Positions 35,934-46,770 of a stretch of 64,000 bases of DNA are shown here, in pieces (the first letter of the stretch is position 1; every line of letters begins with the position of its first letter). The DNA is taken from assembly GCA_949130495.1 (NCBI GenBank), contig OX422216.1:362042605-362106604 (forward strand). Direction: 5' to 3'. Both the position numbers and the translations under genes were made by a program. The notes under the pieces are model-generated. The model saw nothing but the letters and a program-made list of their open reading frames with translations, ran no database searches and was not told the DNA's origin. Source of the stretch: Sambucus nigra (Eukaryota; Streptophyta; Magnoliopsida; Dipsacales; Adoxaceae).

Positions 35934-37767
35934 CTTTTTGTGCTTCATATTATACATCATTGCTAGGCGAATGCATGTTTAATCATTTTCTAGTCATTGC
36001 TTTATTTCATATCTTATGCTAGAAATCATGACTTGTTTATCTTTTGTATTATATTTCTTTCATTTTTGTTTGCATTAAATGAAAAATACAAAAAGATTTT
36101 TGTTTATCATTTGGTTTTTATCTCTTGGTAATTTAAGCTTAATGAAAAATTCAAATGATTTTTGTTTGTCTTTTAAGTATATATTTTATTTTTGATTAAA
36201 AATTTCAAAAACTCAAAAAGATTTTTTTTGTGTGCATTTTGGTTTTACACACATTTTGTGGCATATGTTTGTGTTTGAATCCTCATTTCGCTTCCATGTG
36301 ACTAGAACTTTTGGTTAGAATTTTAATCCTTAAAATGTTCTTTATCATTCTTACATGGAGTAGCTTAAGTTTGACTTGCTTAATGGATTCACTTTTATAT
36401 GCCTTTACACACATGCACGAGCTTTTTGAACCTTAACGTCACATGTTATATTTGAGCTTTGTGAGGTGTTCTCCTACTAATCTTGTCATCTACATATTTG
36501 TGACCTAGGAGGACTAGTGCATGTAAAAATCCGTTGCACGTGAGATTTGTGTGATATAAAAATTCAATATATATAATTGTGCACGGGGAAGGGCTCCGAA
36601 AGGATTTATTATCCTTTGCGAAAAGTAAGCCACCGTTTGTTTGGACCTAAAAGAAATATGTGGTCCAAAGGCCTAAAAGAAAATATGGCATTAAAAAGAC
36701 AAATAATTGCCAAGGCCTATGTTTAATTGATATATTAAGTCAAAAGACTAATATCTATGCTTATTGAGGGTGTTTGGATGGTATATCAATGGTTTGCACA
36801 ATGTTCGTTTATCCTAGTTGCGCTTTCAATGTCATGACTCTATTGGTTTGTAGAATCATCAACATGCTAGGCTTGTATGCATTGTATTTTATTCATTAGT
36901 TCACTTTATCCTATCACATAGAGGCTAAATTCAAGTTGATCAAGTTTTGCAATCAAATGTGAACTACGTGAACACGTTTAAGTGATTGGGTTTTAATTCA
37001 TTGGTATCTTGTTCACACCCCAACACTTCCATTTGCATATGACACATTTATGCTATAAGAGTGTGGAAATTGTTATGTTATTTAGTTTTGTGTCATTTTG
37101 GTGTTTATCTCTATATGTGTGTACTTATGCTTAGCTTGTATCTATTGTGTATACATATATATGATATTTTGTTTAAGTCTTTGCCATGTTTAGATTGTCC
37201 ATTTATGCTTCAATTCATAATTGGTACCTTGCTTGTTGCGTAGTTTGTTTGATATCACATGCTTAGAATCTTATTTGTCAATTTGGTATCATTTATTTTT
37301 GCATCATAGTTGGTATTCATTTGTATGGATTAGTTATGATTTTGTTGCCTATGTGCTTTAATGTTCTCACCACTTTATGCACTAATGCATGTTTAGCTTG
37401 TTATCTTATTCTATTTATCCCTTGTTTAGTTTACGGGGTGTATATGCTTTAATTGGGGGAGATAAGTTAATTATTTGATTCTTTATCCTTTGTCTATTCC
37501 TGAACAAAAAGGGGGAGAATGATAGGGGGAGAAATGGTATCTAATCATATTATAATCGTATCTTAGTTTGGGGAGATTTATCTTAGGGGGAGAAGTCTTT
37601 CTAAGTAGGTCAGTTGTTTGATAAAGGGGAGAATTAATTTAGGGGGAGTATTTAAATTACATGCTTTTAATATTCTTGATATTCCCTATGCGTTTAATGT
37701 GTTTGCTTAAGTGTGCAGGAATTATTCTATATATGGGAACCTTCAACGGCAAAGCTATTGATCCTTT
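35934..37767 (+). other. SIRE-2 3' internal region without pol
   Basis: About 1.8 kb of T-rich sequence with no supported frame. It carries three polypurine-like runs near 37507-37646 (AAAAAGGGGGAGAATG, GATAGGGGGAGAA, TTAGGGGGAG), typical of the region upstream of the SIRE 3' LTR. It resumes after solo LTR D at 41594-41723 with CCAAAGGGGGAGATT next to the LTR. Confidence 0.6.
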
Positions 37768-38814
37768 TGTAACACCCCGTATTTTTGTATAGTTAATATT
37801 TAATTAATTCCGGAATTTTAAATTACTGGTGTGTTGTAATTTTAATTGAATTAGTCATGATAATATATATATTTAAATATTAATCGGGGAGTGAATGGTT
37901 AATGTTTAGGGAAATTTATTTACTAAGTGAATAGTAATAATTTAATTACATCGTTTCGGGTATTAATGACGGGGTATGCATTTATCTCAGCCGGGAGTCG
38001 GTATAGACTAAATTCGGTGTGAGATAAGGACTTCTATAAATTAATTCGGATGCCAATTTTGAGTGCGCAGTTGAGTCCGGATGGGTCGAAATAGTCAGAA
38101 AAGAGTACCCGGGGGTAGTAATTGGGTCTCAGGGTATTTTGGGGCATAACCGGGCCCACACGGGGTGAGTTGGGCCACTTTAATTAAGCCCATTAGGTGA
38201 AAAACGGGATTAAGGGTTTTAACCTAATGGGGAGATTAAAGAATGGCAGCCAACATAACTCTAAACCTAGGGTTTGAGAGAAGATTTGGGGGAAAGCAAA
38301 TCAAGAACAAATTGGAGGTTATTGGAGCCAAATTGAGGGACTACGCCAACGGATCAGACACTACGAACACTTACAGGTAAGTGGTTAACTGTTTTGATTC
38401 TTAAAGTGTGATAATCAATTCATATCATAGTGATGTGTAAACCAAAATTCATTTTGGGGGTAAATGGGTACAAAAAGGGGGTTTTATCAATGGAACCATT
38501 GAATGAAATTTAAGGTAAGAATTAGTTGTGATATATAATTCTGTGTATGATTTTCTGGTTTGAATGAGAAAAATTGGAATATAAAAGGATGGAATTTGAA
38601 TTTGAAATTGGGGTTATACCTTAGAAATTTGTGTTCTTGGGTGGGTCAAGATTCATAGTGTTAATGATGTTAAAAGGTTTAGATGATGTTTCTGGTTCAT
38701 GAGAAATGTTATAAGATGATTAATGGACTGATTTGAGGTTGGTTTTTGAGGAAAGAAACCTTGAAATTTCGTTAATGGTGGAATTCAGCGAGGAAGGAGC
38801 GCTGGCACGAAGGG

Positions 38815-38850
38815 ATCGATCGATCGATCGGGGGCATCGATCGATCGACG
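38815..38850 (+). repeat. palindrome cassette in LTR D
   Basis: CGATCGATCGATCG (38817-38830) and TCGATCGATCGA (38837-38848), about 1.05 kb from the LTR start and about 35 bp upstream of a TATA-like box. Confidence 0.9.
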
Positions 38851-39039
38851 ATGGGAAATTATGGGCAGTTCGACCTGGGTGAGATATAAGGGGGAATTAA
38901 TTATAAATTAATTTCCATACAATTATTAGTGATAAATAATTGTGAAACAAATATTCCTAGAAATTATGGGAGAAAGTAATTGGGACTAGGATGAATTTAT
39001 GTGGGGTATTTAATGGATGAATTTGAGAGATTTCATTCC

Positions 39040-39995
39040 AAAATAGTGAGGTACGGATCAAGTGAGTGAATCCGGGTATATTGGTCATGCGACCCCAAGG
39101 TAGTGAGTTAAGTTTGGAGATAAACTAAATAATTTTGAGTCGGGATATAGACTCGGAGAATATGTAATTATGGACCAAGTGGGCGAGTCCGGGTAGGTTG
39201 GTAATTATAGGTAAATATAATTGGGAAATTATGAAAATAAATGTGCGACACACTGTGGGCGAAAAATGTGGAAAAGAAATTATGAGATGTAAAAATGGAC
39301 CGAGTGAGTGAGTCCGGGTATGTTGGTTATGTGACACCAAAGTATCAAATTTATTTTGAGAGAGAGTAATTAATTTGGAGTCGGAACATAGACTCGGGAA
39401 ATATTAAGATACGGGCCAAGTAAGTGAGTCCGGGGATAATGGTTGGGTGACACCAAGTTATTAAATTAATAAATGCGTTAATTAATTTAGTTAGAGTCGG
39501 ATTGTAAACTCGGGTAGGATTAAATTAATAAGGATGTTAATTAATTTAATTAAAGTCGGTTTGTAGACTCGAGTATGATTAAATTAATGGGTGGGATAAT
39601 TAGTTTAATCATAATCGGATTGTAGACTCGTGAAGGGTACTTATTAATTAATGTGATAATTAATTATATTAGAGTCGGACCACAGACTCGGAATTTGGGT
39701 TGATTAATTAATTTGTAAATTAATTGTATTAGAGTCGAACCACAGACTCGGATTGGTATTAAATTAATATGTGTGTTAATTAATTTAATTAGAGTCGGGA
39801 GATAGACTCGGGGAGGTATTAAATTAAAATGTGTGTTAATTAATTTAAGGAGAGTCGGACCATAGACTCGGGGGAAAGTATTATATTAATTGAGGTGTGA
39901 ATTAATTATATTAGAGTCGGACCATAGACTCGGGAAGAGGATAAGTTATTAAGTGAGAAAATTAATTACATTGATTCGGGCCACAGACTCAGGAA
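39040..39995 (+). repeat. minisatellite in LTR D, about 60-bp units
   Basis: AGAGTCGGACCATAGACTCGG-type cores recur at about 39495, 39553, 39611, 39671, 39731, 39791, 39851, 39913 and 39974, about 60 bp apart and separated by TTAATTAATTTAATT-type spacers. Looser, longer units with gagtccgggta...ttggt lie at 39056, 39172, 39299 and 39414. The core GAGTCGG...AGACTCGG can pair with parts of itself. Confidence 0.88.
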
Positions 39996-39999
39996 ATTA

Positions 40000-40260
40000 C
40001 AGGCAGTGTATGGGATTTTGAGTACATGGTAAAGCCGGGGTTATTAATATATATATATACGGTGTAGTGATAGTATATATATATACGTGTATGTATTGTG
40101 TGTGACACTAAATTACAGACAGTGTACGGGAATTACAGGCAGTGTACGTGATTTTGAGTACACGGTAAAACCGGGGTTCATAATATATATATACGAGTAG
40201 TGATAGTATATATATATATATATGTGTGTATATATTGTGTGTGATAGTAAATATCAGTGA
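40000..40260 (+). repeat. tandem duplication of about 120 bp in LTR D
   Basis: AATTACAGGCAGTGTATGGG, then ttttgagtacayggtaaarccgggg, an AT dinucleotide run and a gtgtgtga tail, occur twice (about 40000 and 40120). A similar pair (cagtgtgtgatgta...tatataact) is at about 40632 and 40732. Confidence 0.8.
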
Positions 40261-41723
40261 CTAGATATTTATTCAATTTAAATACTCTAATGCTATCAAG
40301 GGAGGTTGCGCGATGTGGGTGAATCCCCTATCTTGAGGAGTAGGGCGAGTATATCCCCAGGTCATAGTATCCGGTGTATATGGGTGATGGATTTATCTCA
40401 CTTTCAGGGAAGGAATATGACCGCCTCCACTTCGTTTATATTTTGGTCCAAGTTGGTGAGCGATTATAACTTGGGGAAACTAGGTTTTGTGAGCACACCT
40501 AGTGAGATAGCATTCTAGAGGGAATCATCCGGTGAGGTTAAACTCGGAAGGATGGATACACGTATGATTTATGTGTGGATGTTAGTAAAGGTACGTATAA
40601 TATGGTAGTAAATATTACATGTAGGTGATAATACAGTGTGTGATGTATTTACTCTATATAACTCGGGTTACAGTTATATGCAGTTAATTAATGAGAAATT
40701 AATTAAGTTAATCATTTGTGGGAATAATACAGTGTGTGATGTATGTACTTTATATAACTTGTGACACGGTTATATGCTGCTATTTAAGAGGAATTAATTA
40801 AGTTAATTGTGAAATAACTTATAATTCAAGAATCATTATACTCGGGTTGGAGTAGTATGGCAAGGGAAGGTTATACTAGGACTAGTTGGACGGGGTAGCA
40901 CAACTAGGTGGGGTTAAGGTAACCGGTAGGTGTGCACAATAGTGGAGGAGTGAGAATGTCCACAAGGGAGTGCGACACTAACTTAAATATGAAGCGCATT
41001 CATGCATTTTAAATTACTGCAGTTAATTCACTTGCTAAATATTTTCAAAATGTTTTGGGTTCTAACCCTTGCTATAAAACTATTTTCAAAACCGTTTAGG
41101 TGTCCAACCACAGGGATGCCAGGATTGATATTCTATTCCAGGGGCACGGAGCTGCAGCATATGTGGATGCTAGCAGGAGTTTGGATTAGACGCATCATTC
41201 ATTCATTCCTAGAGTAGGAATCCTGTATCAGTCTCAGTTTTATTTAGGGTTTGTAGCCCAGACTTCTCGGTACAGTTTTCAGGTGTAATTCATTCAGGTG
41301 TTGAATATTTGTATTGGATTATTTATTTGGTGGCCAGTGATTTATTCGGCAAGCTGTGTAATTATTATTCAATTTACTTTCATTCAGTTGTGTGAGTGGT
41401 TTATATTTTAATACCGCATGTACTATTTTGTTTAATGTAAAAAGTTAAAATTGGCACCAGTTTTAGGAATACTAGGTGGTTAGTAAGTTTTAAAAAGTTT
41501 TTGACAGTGATGCTAAGGATGATCCAACTGGGATTCCTGTTTTAATTTGGTATAGGACTGATCACCTGGTATTTTCTTAGGCGGGGTGTCACACCTTTGG
41601 GTTGTTTGAGTCAAGAATTGTATTCTTATTTTGGGTGGGACATTTTTGTTATGTCTAGTAGAGCTTGACAGCCCTTTAGGATTTTTGTTGGTTTTTGTCC
41701 CTTAATAGCCAAAGGGGGAGATT

Positions 41724-43281
41724 TGTAAGCACACAAATTTCCAATTGAGTCCTTTGTAGTTTTGGCTCAATTCTGGACAAAAACGTTTAAGTCATAGGAT
41801 AGAGTTTTTGATCATCCTTCAAGCCTATGACATTTGAAAGTTGAAGACGTAACGGCCAAAGTTATAAAGCTTCATCAAATGCCGATTTAGTGTGCCCCAT
41901 TTCTACATCATCAACATGGTTCCATTGCTCCTAGGGTATGAATGCATTTTAATATATATATATAGGAGCTTGGAACAATATTTATATGGGTGTAAGTTTT
42001 ATTTAAACAGTTATTGTATTTCAGAAAGTTTCATTAAAACTTTAAAATAAAGTTTCTGGGCTAAAAATTGAATTTTTCACCTTTCTGGTTTTTCGTTCAA
42101 TATTGTCGTTCGAACGAGAATGTCGTTCGAATGAGGTTTGCAATGACCTTCCATTGGAACTTTGTTAGAAGTATCGTTCGAACGAGACTTCGTTCGAACG
42201 AAAATCTCGTTCGAACAAGATTTGGCGGGAACAGTTTTTTGGGCAGTTTTGAGCAGTTTTTCCCACTTTCCCACTTTCTTTACCCACTAACTTTTTGACA
42301 GATTTAACTAGTGCGGGAACAACATTTTTGTTAAGACTTTTTCACAACCTTTTCTTCACCAAGAGTGTTTTGAGAGTGAATTCTTTCCAAGAAAATGTCC
42401 CCTTGAATTTTTGTTAACATGTTTTAATCCTTAGAACAAAATCAAGGTTTACACACCCATAGTTTGCTGATCCAAGTTTCAATTTATATATCCTTGCTTG
42501 GACTGTTTGGCACCGAGTTTTTCTCTACCACATTGAAGAGAAGTTTGGGTTTGCTTCTACATCCCACAAAGAAGAAGTTTGTTTTGCTGCGGCATTCTCA
42601 CATGGTGAAAGGCACCATGTGTGGTTAACGGTGTACCTATGTATCATTGGTGATTCCAAGATTTCGGTGGAGCTCCGGGGCTGTCAACTCGGTGGAGGTG
42701 TTTACAAGAAGATGCGTCAAGGCTTGAAAGCGGTCGAGTTGAGTAAGTAAGTCATATGTCTTGTAATTGTAAAACCATACTTAGTGGACTTAAGGCTAGG
42801 GCCGTCCGAGATTTTTTTCCGTTGTGGGTTTTTCCTCGTACATCGTGGCGTAGTGGATTAATTGTTTATTTAATCTTTTGCAAAACTCACCTAGAACGCA
42901 AGCTTAGGTAAAAAGATAAAATTTGTTTAAAATCATTACTTGTTTAATTTGGTGCTAAATTAAATTTGGGTAAGATTTATATTAATTTAATTCAAGTCAT
43001 TTAATTTAATTTGATAAAATTTGGTTTGGCCTAATTTGGAAATATTGAATATATGACTTAGGCAAATTTCTAGGACTTGAATTGAATTAATTTGGTTTAA
43101 GTGAAATTTAAATTGTGTGTGTGTTTAATCTTATTTCACTTGGTTTAATTTTACTTTGTAAAGAAATTAAAATTAGTTAATTTGTTTAATTGAACCATCT
43201 TTCGCTTCCGCATATATTTAAAAGGAAATTATCTTTTTGTAGTAATAAGAATTTAAAAATTGGGGGCCTCGTGTTCCAACA
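41724..43281 (+). repeat. SIRE-2 LTR copy 2
   Basis: It starts TGTAAGCACACAAATTTCC right after AAAGGGGGAGATT and ends TTCCAACA before a second primer site. The cassette at 42106-42220 has TCGTTCGAACGA at 42106 and 42174, TTCGTTCGAACGAA at 42189 and TCTCGTTCGAACAAGA at 42205. Confidence 0.88.
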
Positions 43282-43796
43282 AGTGGTATCAGAGCCAGAG
43301 CGCTAATTTATCGCGTCAAAGATCCGTTTTTTTCGTCTTCTATATTTTTTGTGCTCCTTGTATTTTTAGGTGGTCCAATTTTTACTCACTCTCAATTTTT
43401 TTTGTATCTCTCGATGGGACACCTTAATGATAATTTGTCCATTTCTAATGATAATGAAATCTTTGCTATTCGAGAGGAATTTAATGAGCTTAATAAGTGT
43501 AATGAAAAATTAAAAGAATAAAATTTGAGATTTGCAAAAAGAATCAAATTTCTTGAAAATGAAAATTCTTGTTTTAAAACTAAAGTTGAGTTTTTGCAAA
43601 TCTCCCTAACTCAAAAAGATATTTTTCGTGAAAAGCTCATGGACATAAATCACAATTTTAATATTTTAGAAAAGTCCAAGAAAGAGAGTGATTGTCGAGA
43701 AAAGACTCTTAGGGACAAGTTTTCTCACATTGAGGGAGAGCGTGATAACCTTCTAGGAGTTATAGAAACTTTAAAGAAGGTGTCCCATATGTAAAC
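43282..43796 (+). pseudogene. gag: SIRE-2 second internal start: primer site and gag coiled region
   Basis: It repeats 35018-35490: primer site at 43284, then the same short leader and MGHLNDN-type start (about 43414). A TAA at about 43518 (TTA in copy 1) interrupts the helix. The downstream part reads on through LRDKFSHIEGERDNLLGVIETLKK, where copy 1 has a stop. It ends at 43796, where H2 gag sequence resumes on the other strand. Confidence 0.75.
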
Positions 43797-44016
43797 TGAC
43801 CCTCACCCTATCCCAAGCCAAAGCAGGTGTACCATATTAGTGCACCTCTAAAGTCACCCACCTGTGTCTCCCTACTTCGATACTGATCGCCGTGGCCTCA
43901 CGTACAATAGCGGCTAACTCCTCGGCATCCAACCTAATCTTCCTCGGCCTCTCCTAACTGGCGGATACATAAACTGAACCCTCTCTCCTATCTCCAACTC
44001 TCCTAGTGTTCGCCAT
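43797..44016 (-). pseudogene. gag: H2 gag N-terminus
   Basis: Minus-strand ATG at 44016 gives MANTRRVGDRREGSVYVSAS and then a stop, matching E at 24730 down to about 24510. Further homologous sequence (ERPRKIRLDAEELAAIV) follows. It is cut at 43796 by SIRE-2. Confidence 0.72.
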
Positions 44017-44141
44017 CTAAAAAGATAGGAACAAAACAACATTGAACTCAGAATAACTAAGATTACAAATCATTAAAAGAAATCAAAGATAAGCAATGCG
44101 ATAGATAAAACGGACTCACAACCTAATATACCTTAGATCAT

Positions 44142-44153
44142 GCTCTGATACCA
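44142..44153 (-). promoter_or_regulatory. H2 primer binding site
   Basis: Minus-strand TGGTATCAGAGC, followed by ATG, two bases from the LTR end. Confidence 0.88.
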
Positions 44154-44155
44154 TA

Positions 44156-46446
44156 TGTAACACCTCGCATAATCTGGAAAGCGAGGTGGCTAGCCGTCGC
44201 TACCAAACTATGTCGGACGTCAATAAATAACTAATCCTTCTTAGCATGTGACAGATATGAGACATATAAAAATATATTCTACAAGATAATGATGAAATTG
44301 ATCCAACAATAATAACCAGTTATGCAATAATAAATCCATCACCGTGCTAATCTCCATTAAATATCAACTCAATTAAAATAATCCAACTGTAAATATCTGA
44401 ATAAAACCGCAAACAATTGTGGAACCGATTGACCCACCAAATCCATAATTAAAGTCTCATAATAAGTGTGACGGAAAGAAAATTAAATCTAACTAATAAA
44501 GCATCCAAATAAGTCTTCAGTTGCACCTCCAAAATATCTCTAATACTCCTATGCAGCTACTCCAACGCTATACCTGAAATGTTAGTCAATGTAATAGATC
44601 AGAGCCCACCGCATAAATACAAGCTACAATCCCCAATTAGGGTCCGTGAACCCAGAAAGTAGAATTATACATAATAAATACTACAATTGAATATTTTAAA
44701 TTAATGCGATATCTATTAATGTGCGAGTAAAAATAAACAACTACCGTCTAATCACGTAATTATGCCACCCCAAGAGTTTAAGTCCAACATATGTTATCAC
44801 AATTTGGTAATTACTTACAAAGTCACCATCTTTATTTAATTGATTTATCATACTATTATTTCCATAGTGGTGCCGTCATAGCCAGTCGATCGAATTGTAT
44901 CTCCTGCACTTATTTGGGCCCGTTTAAAGTTTTAAGCCACACACATTCCCCTCTCTATAGCTAGTCAGCCTGTATTATGTCAGTCTTGCACTTATTAACG
45001 AGGTTCCACGCACGACACATCATAATAGCCAGTCAGCCCGTATTTAGTCACCTTAAACTTATTACGATGCCACACACCCACGTGTCGCAATAGCTAGCCA
45101 CCACGTATTCTGTTAGTCAAGCACTTATTAACGACCCCAATTCATTTTAATACCCATTTATTATATTAGGCATTAATTCTGAATTTCTGAATTTCTCATT
45201 ACTTTAATTTTCCCCACCCTATTATAGAGCATAATCCTCGAACCTACCCCTAGTCCCATACCTAGAGGCCTCCAAAACACAAGCACGTCCTACCTTATGT
45301 TATAGGATGAATTTATTTCAATTATCACTTCCTAGTCTCATGTCTAGGCAACCTAAATCAACGGAATGCAACCAAAATCAACCCCACCTCGGAATATCCC
45401 ATCCGTGAAAATCTACACTTACTAGTCCCATACCTAGAAAGATTAATCGCAACTAAGGCATACCCACTAGTCCCATACCTAGAAAGTACTCCTAAAATTT
45501 AGATGAAAGTATACTAACCCAAAATCCCTTCGTCCATGCAATGATAATTATAATCAAAACAATAATTTGCACATTCCCATTTATCAATAATTACACAAAT
45601 TTCTCATGCGTTCACAATTTATTTTAATTATATTCGTTCAATCCATCGTCCTAATTAACACAATTTATTTTATTCCACAATTAAAATGTCAACATCATGC
45701 GAATTTATGAAGCACACAATAATAATTCACTTTGATCATACCTAGATAATTTCATATGATTGCACAAGTCCCTTTTTAATTTAAATAATGCGACTATGAT
45801 TTTCTACATGCGAACCTACCCCGATAATAGCAAAACCAAATCTCTACCCTAAGCACACAAGGGTTATGAGTCTTAATTCATATTAAGATTTTTCACGAAA
45901 ACTGTCCTAAATTGTATTTCACTTACCCTAATTAAGGTTGGTAATTTATTTTAAGAGAAACATGTAAATTAATGTTTAGGTGACATCTAAAATGAAAAAT
46001 ATTAAAGAGAAAGAAGAGAAGTATTCATGCCTTCTGAAAAGTTGGTTGAAAATTCTAATTAGACGGTTGTGTTCCTCTCAAAAAATTAAGAAAGATTCAT
46101 TCTTGAACAATCTTAAGAAAATTCCAGTAAGCCTTCAAAACTTGAGTGGAATCTTGATTAAATTTGGGGTTAGGGTTTGTAGATGAATGGTGATAAAATT
46201 GTAGAAGTCTTCTTGTAGAAGTCTTCTGGTTGAAAAGTTTGTGAGAAAGTGTTTTGAAAAGTCTAACCCCGAGTTATATAAAATTTCAATTTTTCCCTTG
46301 ATTTCAATTTCGATTAAAATCCTATTTTTCGTAAATAAAATCTAACATTTTAAATTGCTAAAAATAATGAACTCTAAAAAATTTATTTTTCTAATTTCTG
46401 AATAAATTTAGATTAATTTTGGTTTAAAAATTTACGGGGTGTTACA
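44156..46446 (-). repeat. H2 5' LTR
   Basis: Minus-strand start TGTAACACCCCGTAAATT at 46446 and end GAGGTGTTACA at 44156, about 2.29 kb. It contains the empty site for solo LTR A (ccaacgctatacctgaa, about 44568). Relative to the 3' LTR about 190 bp including the palindrome cassette is missing near 46276. Confidence 0.82.
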
Positions 46447-46770
46447 ATCTTCACCTTCTGATTCACCGTTTGAGCTTTCAAAACCATCACCCCCGCTAAT
46501 GGAGACGGTATCTTCCTATCAAGATTAGTCAATGCATTTAACAATCTCCATGGCTTCATCATACTTGTCTTTCCACTTAACGGGGAAGTGCAGGAGTGAA
46601 GGGACCAGACGCCCCTACAGTTTCAAGGCTGTGAGTAACTCGAGGATGCTGCATTTCTCCCTTTTCTGGTGAAACACATCTGGCATGGTCTATACGATGT
46701 CATCCAAGATTATTTCTTTTATGGGTACCAGCCATTTTTCTGATTCTTGATACCACTTTTGGGCTTTCAT
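46447..46770 (-). pseudogene. unrecognised coding remnant
   Basis: One minus-strand frame reads about 105 codons with a few stops: KAQKWYQESEKWLVPIKEII, then MPDVFHQKREKCSILELLTA, then LLHFPVKWKDKYDEAMEIVK, and an acidic Ser/Gly/Glu tail. The composition is protein-like (Trp, charged helices), unlike the LTR frames. I do not recognise it. It could be an extra frame of the Tat/Ogre element or a captured gene fragment. Confidence 0.35.

Larger units (their letters stand above)
37768..41593 (+). mobile_element. solo LTR D (Tekay/Del-like), about 3.8 kb
   Basis: It begins TGTAACACCCCGTATTTT and ends TTAGGCGGGGTGTCACA, with no internal region, flanked by perfect CCTTT duplications (37763-37767 and 41594-41598). 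It shares blocks with A-C: a segment ending ggtcgaaatagtcagaaaag near 38090, and gacagtgatgctaaggatga near the end. A TATA-like ATATAAGG is at about 38884. It is longer than A-C because of the internal tandem arrays listed separately. Confidence 0.9.
33498..43796 (+). mobile_element. SIRE-2: copia complex arranged LTR-internal-LTR-internal
   Basis: Two LTRs in the same orientation (33498-35017 and 41724-43281) are each followed by a TGGTATCAGAGCC primer site and the same internal start. The first internal region runs to a polypurine tract next to the second LTR (aaagggggagatt) and holds solo LTR D. The second stops after about 515 bp. Both internal copies lack the N-terminal gag domain and begin at the coiled region. 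Pol is absent. There is no target duplication, and the H2 gag lost about 350 bp at the site, which suggests formation by recombination rather than one insertion. Confidence 0.8.
31777..46446 (-). mobile_element. H2: minus-strand chromovirus-type gag-only element, heavily interrupted
   Basis: Minus-strand order: 5' LTR 46446 to 44156, primer site, gag start at 44016, [SIRE-2 complex 43796 to 33498], rest of gag, polypurine tract, 3' LTR 32715 to 31777 (truncated where G begins). No pol is present, as in E. Compared with E about 350 bp of gag are missing at the SIRE-2 junctions. The 5' LTR is the paralogue that shows the empty site for solo LTR A. The outer right flank is ATCTT. Confidence 0.78.

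Noticed and set aside
33493..43801. target-site duplication for the SIRE-2 complex
   Set aside because: TTTAC before 33498 and GTAAA after 43796 are inverted rather than direct matches, so they are not a target duplication.
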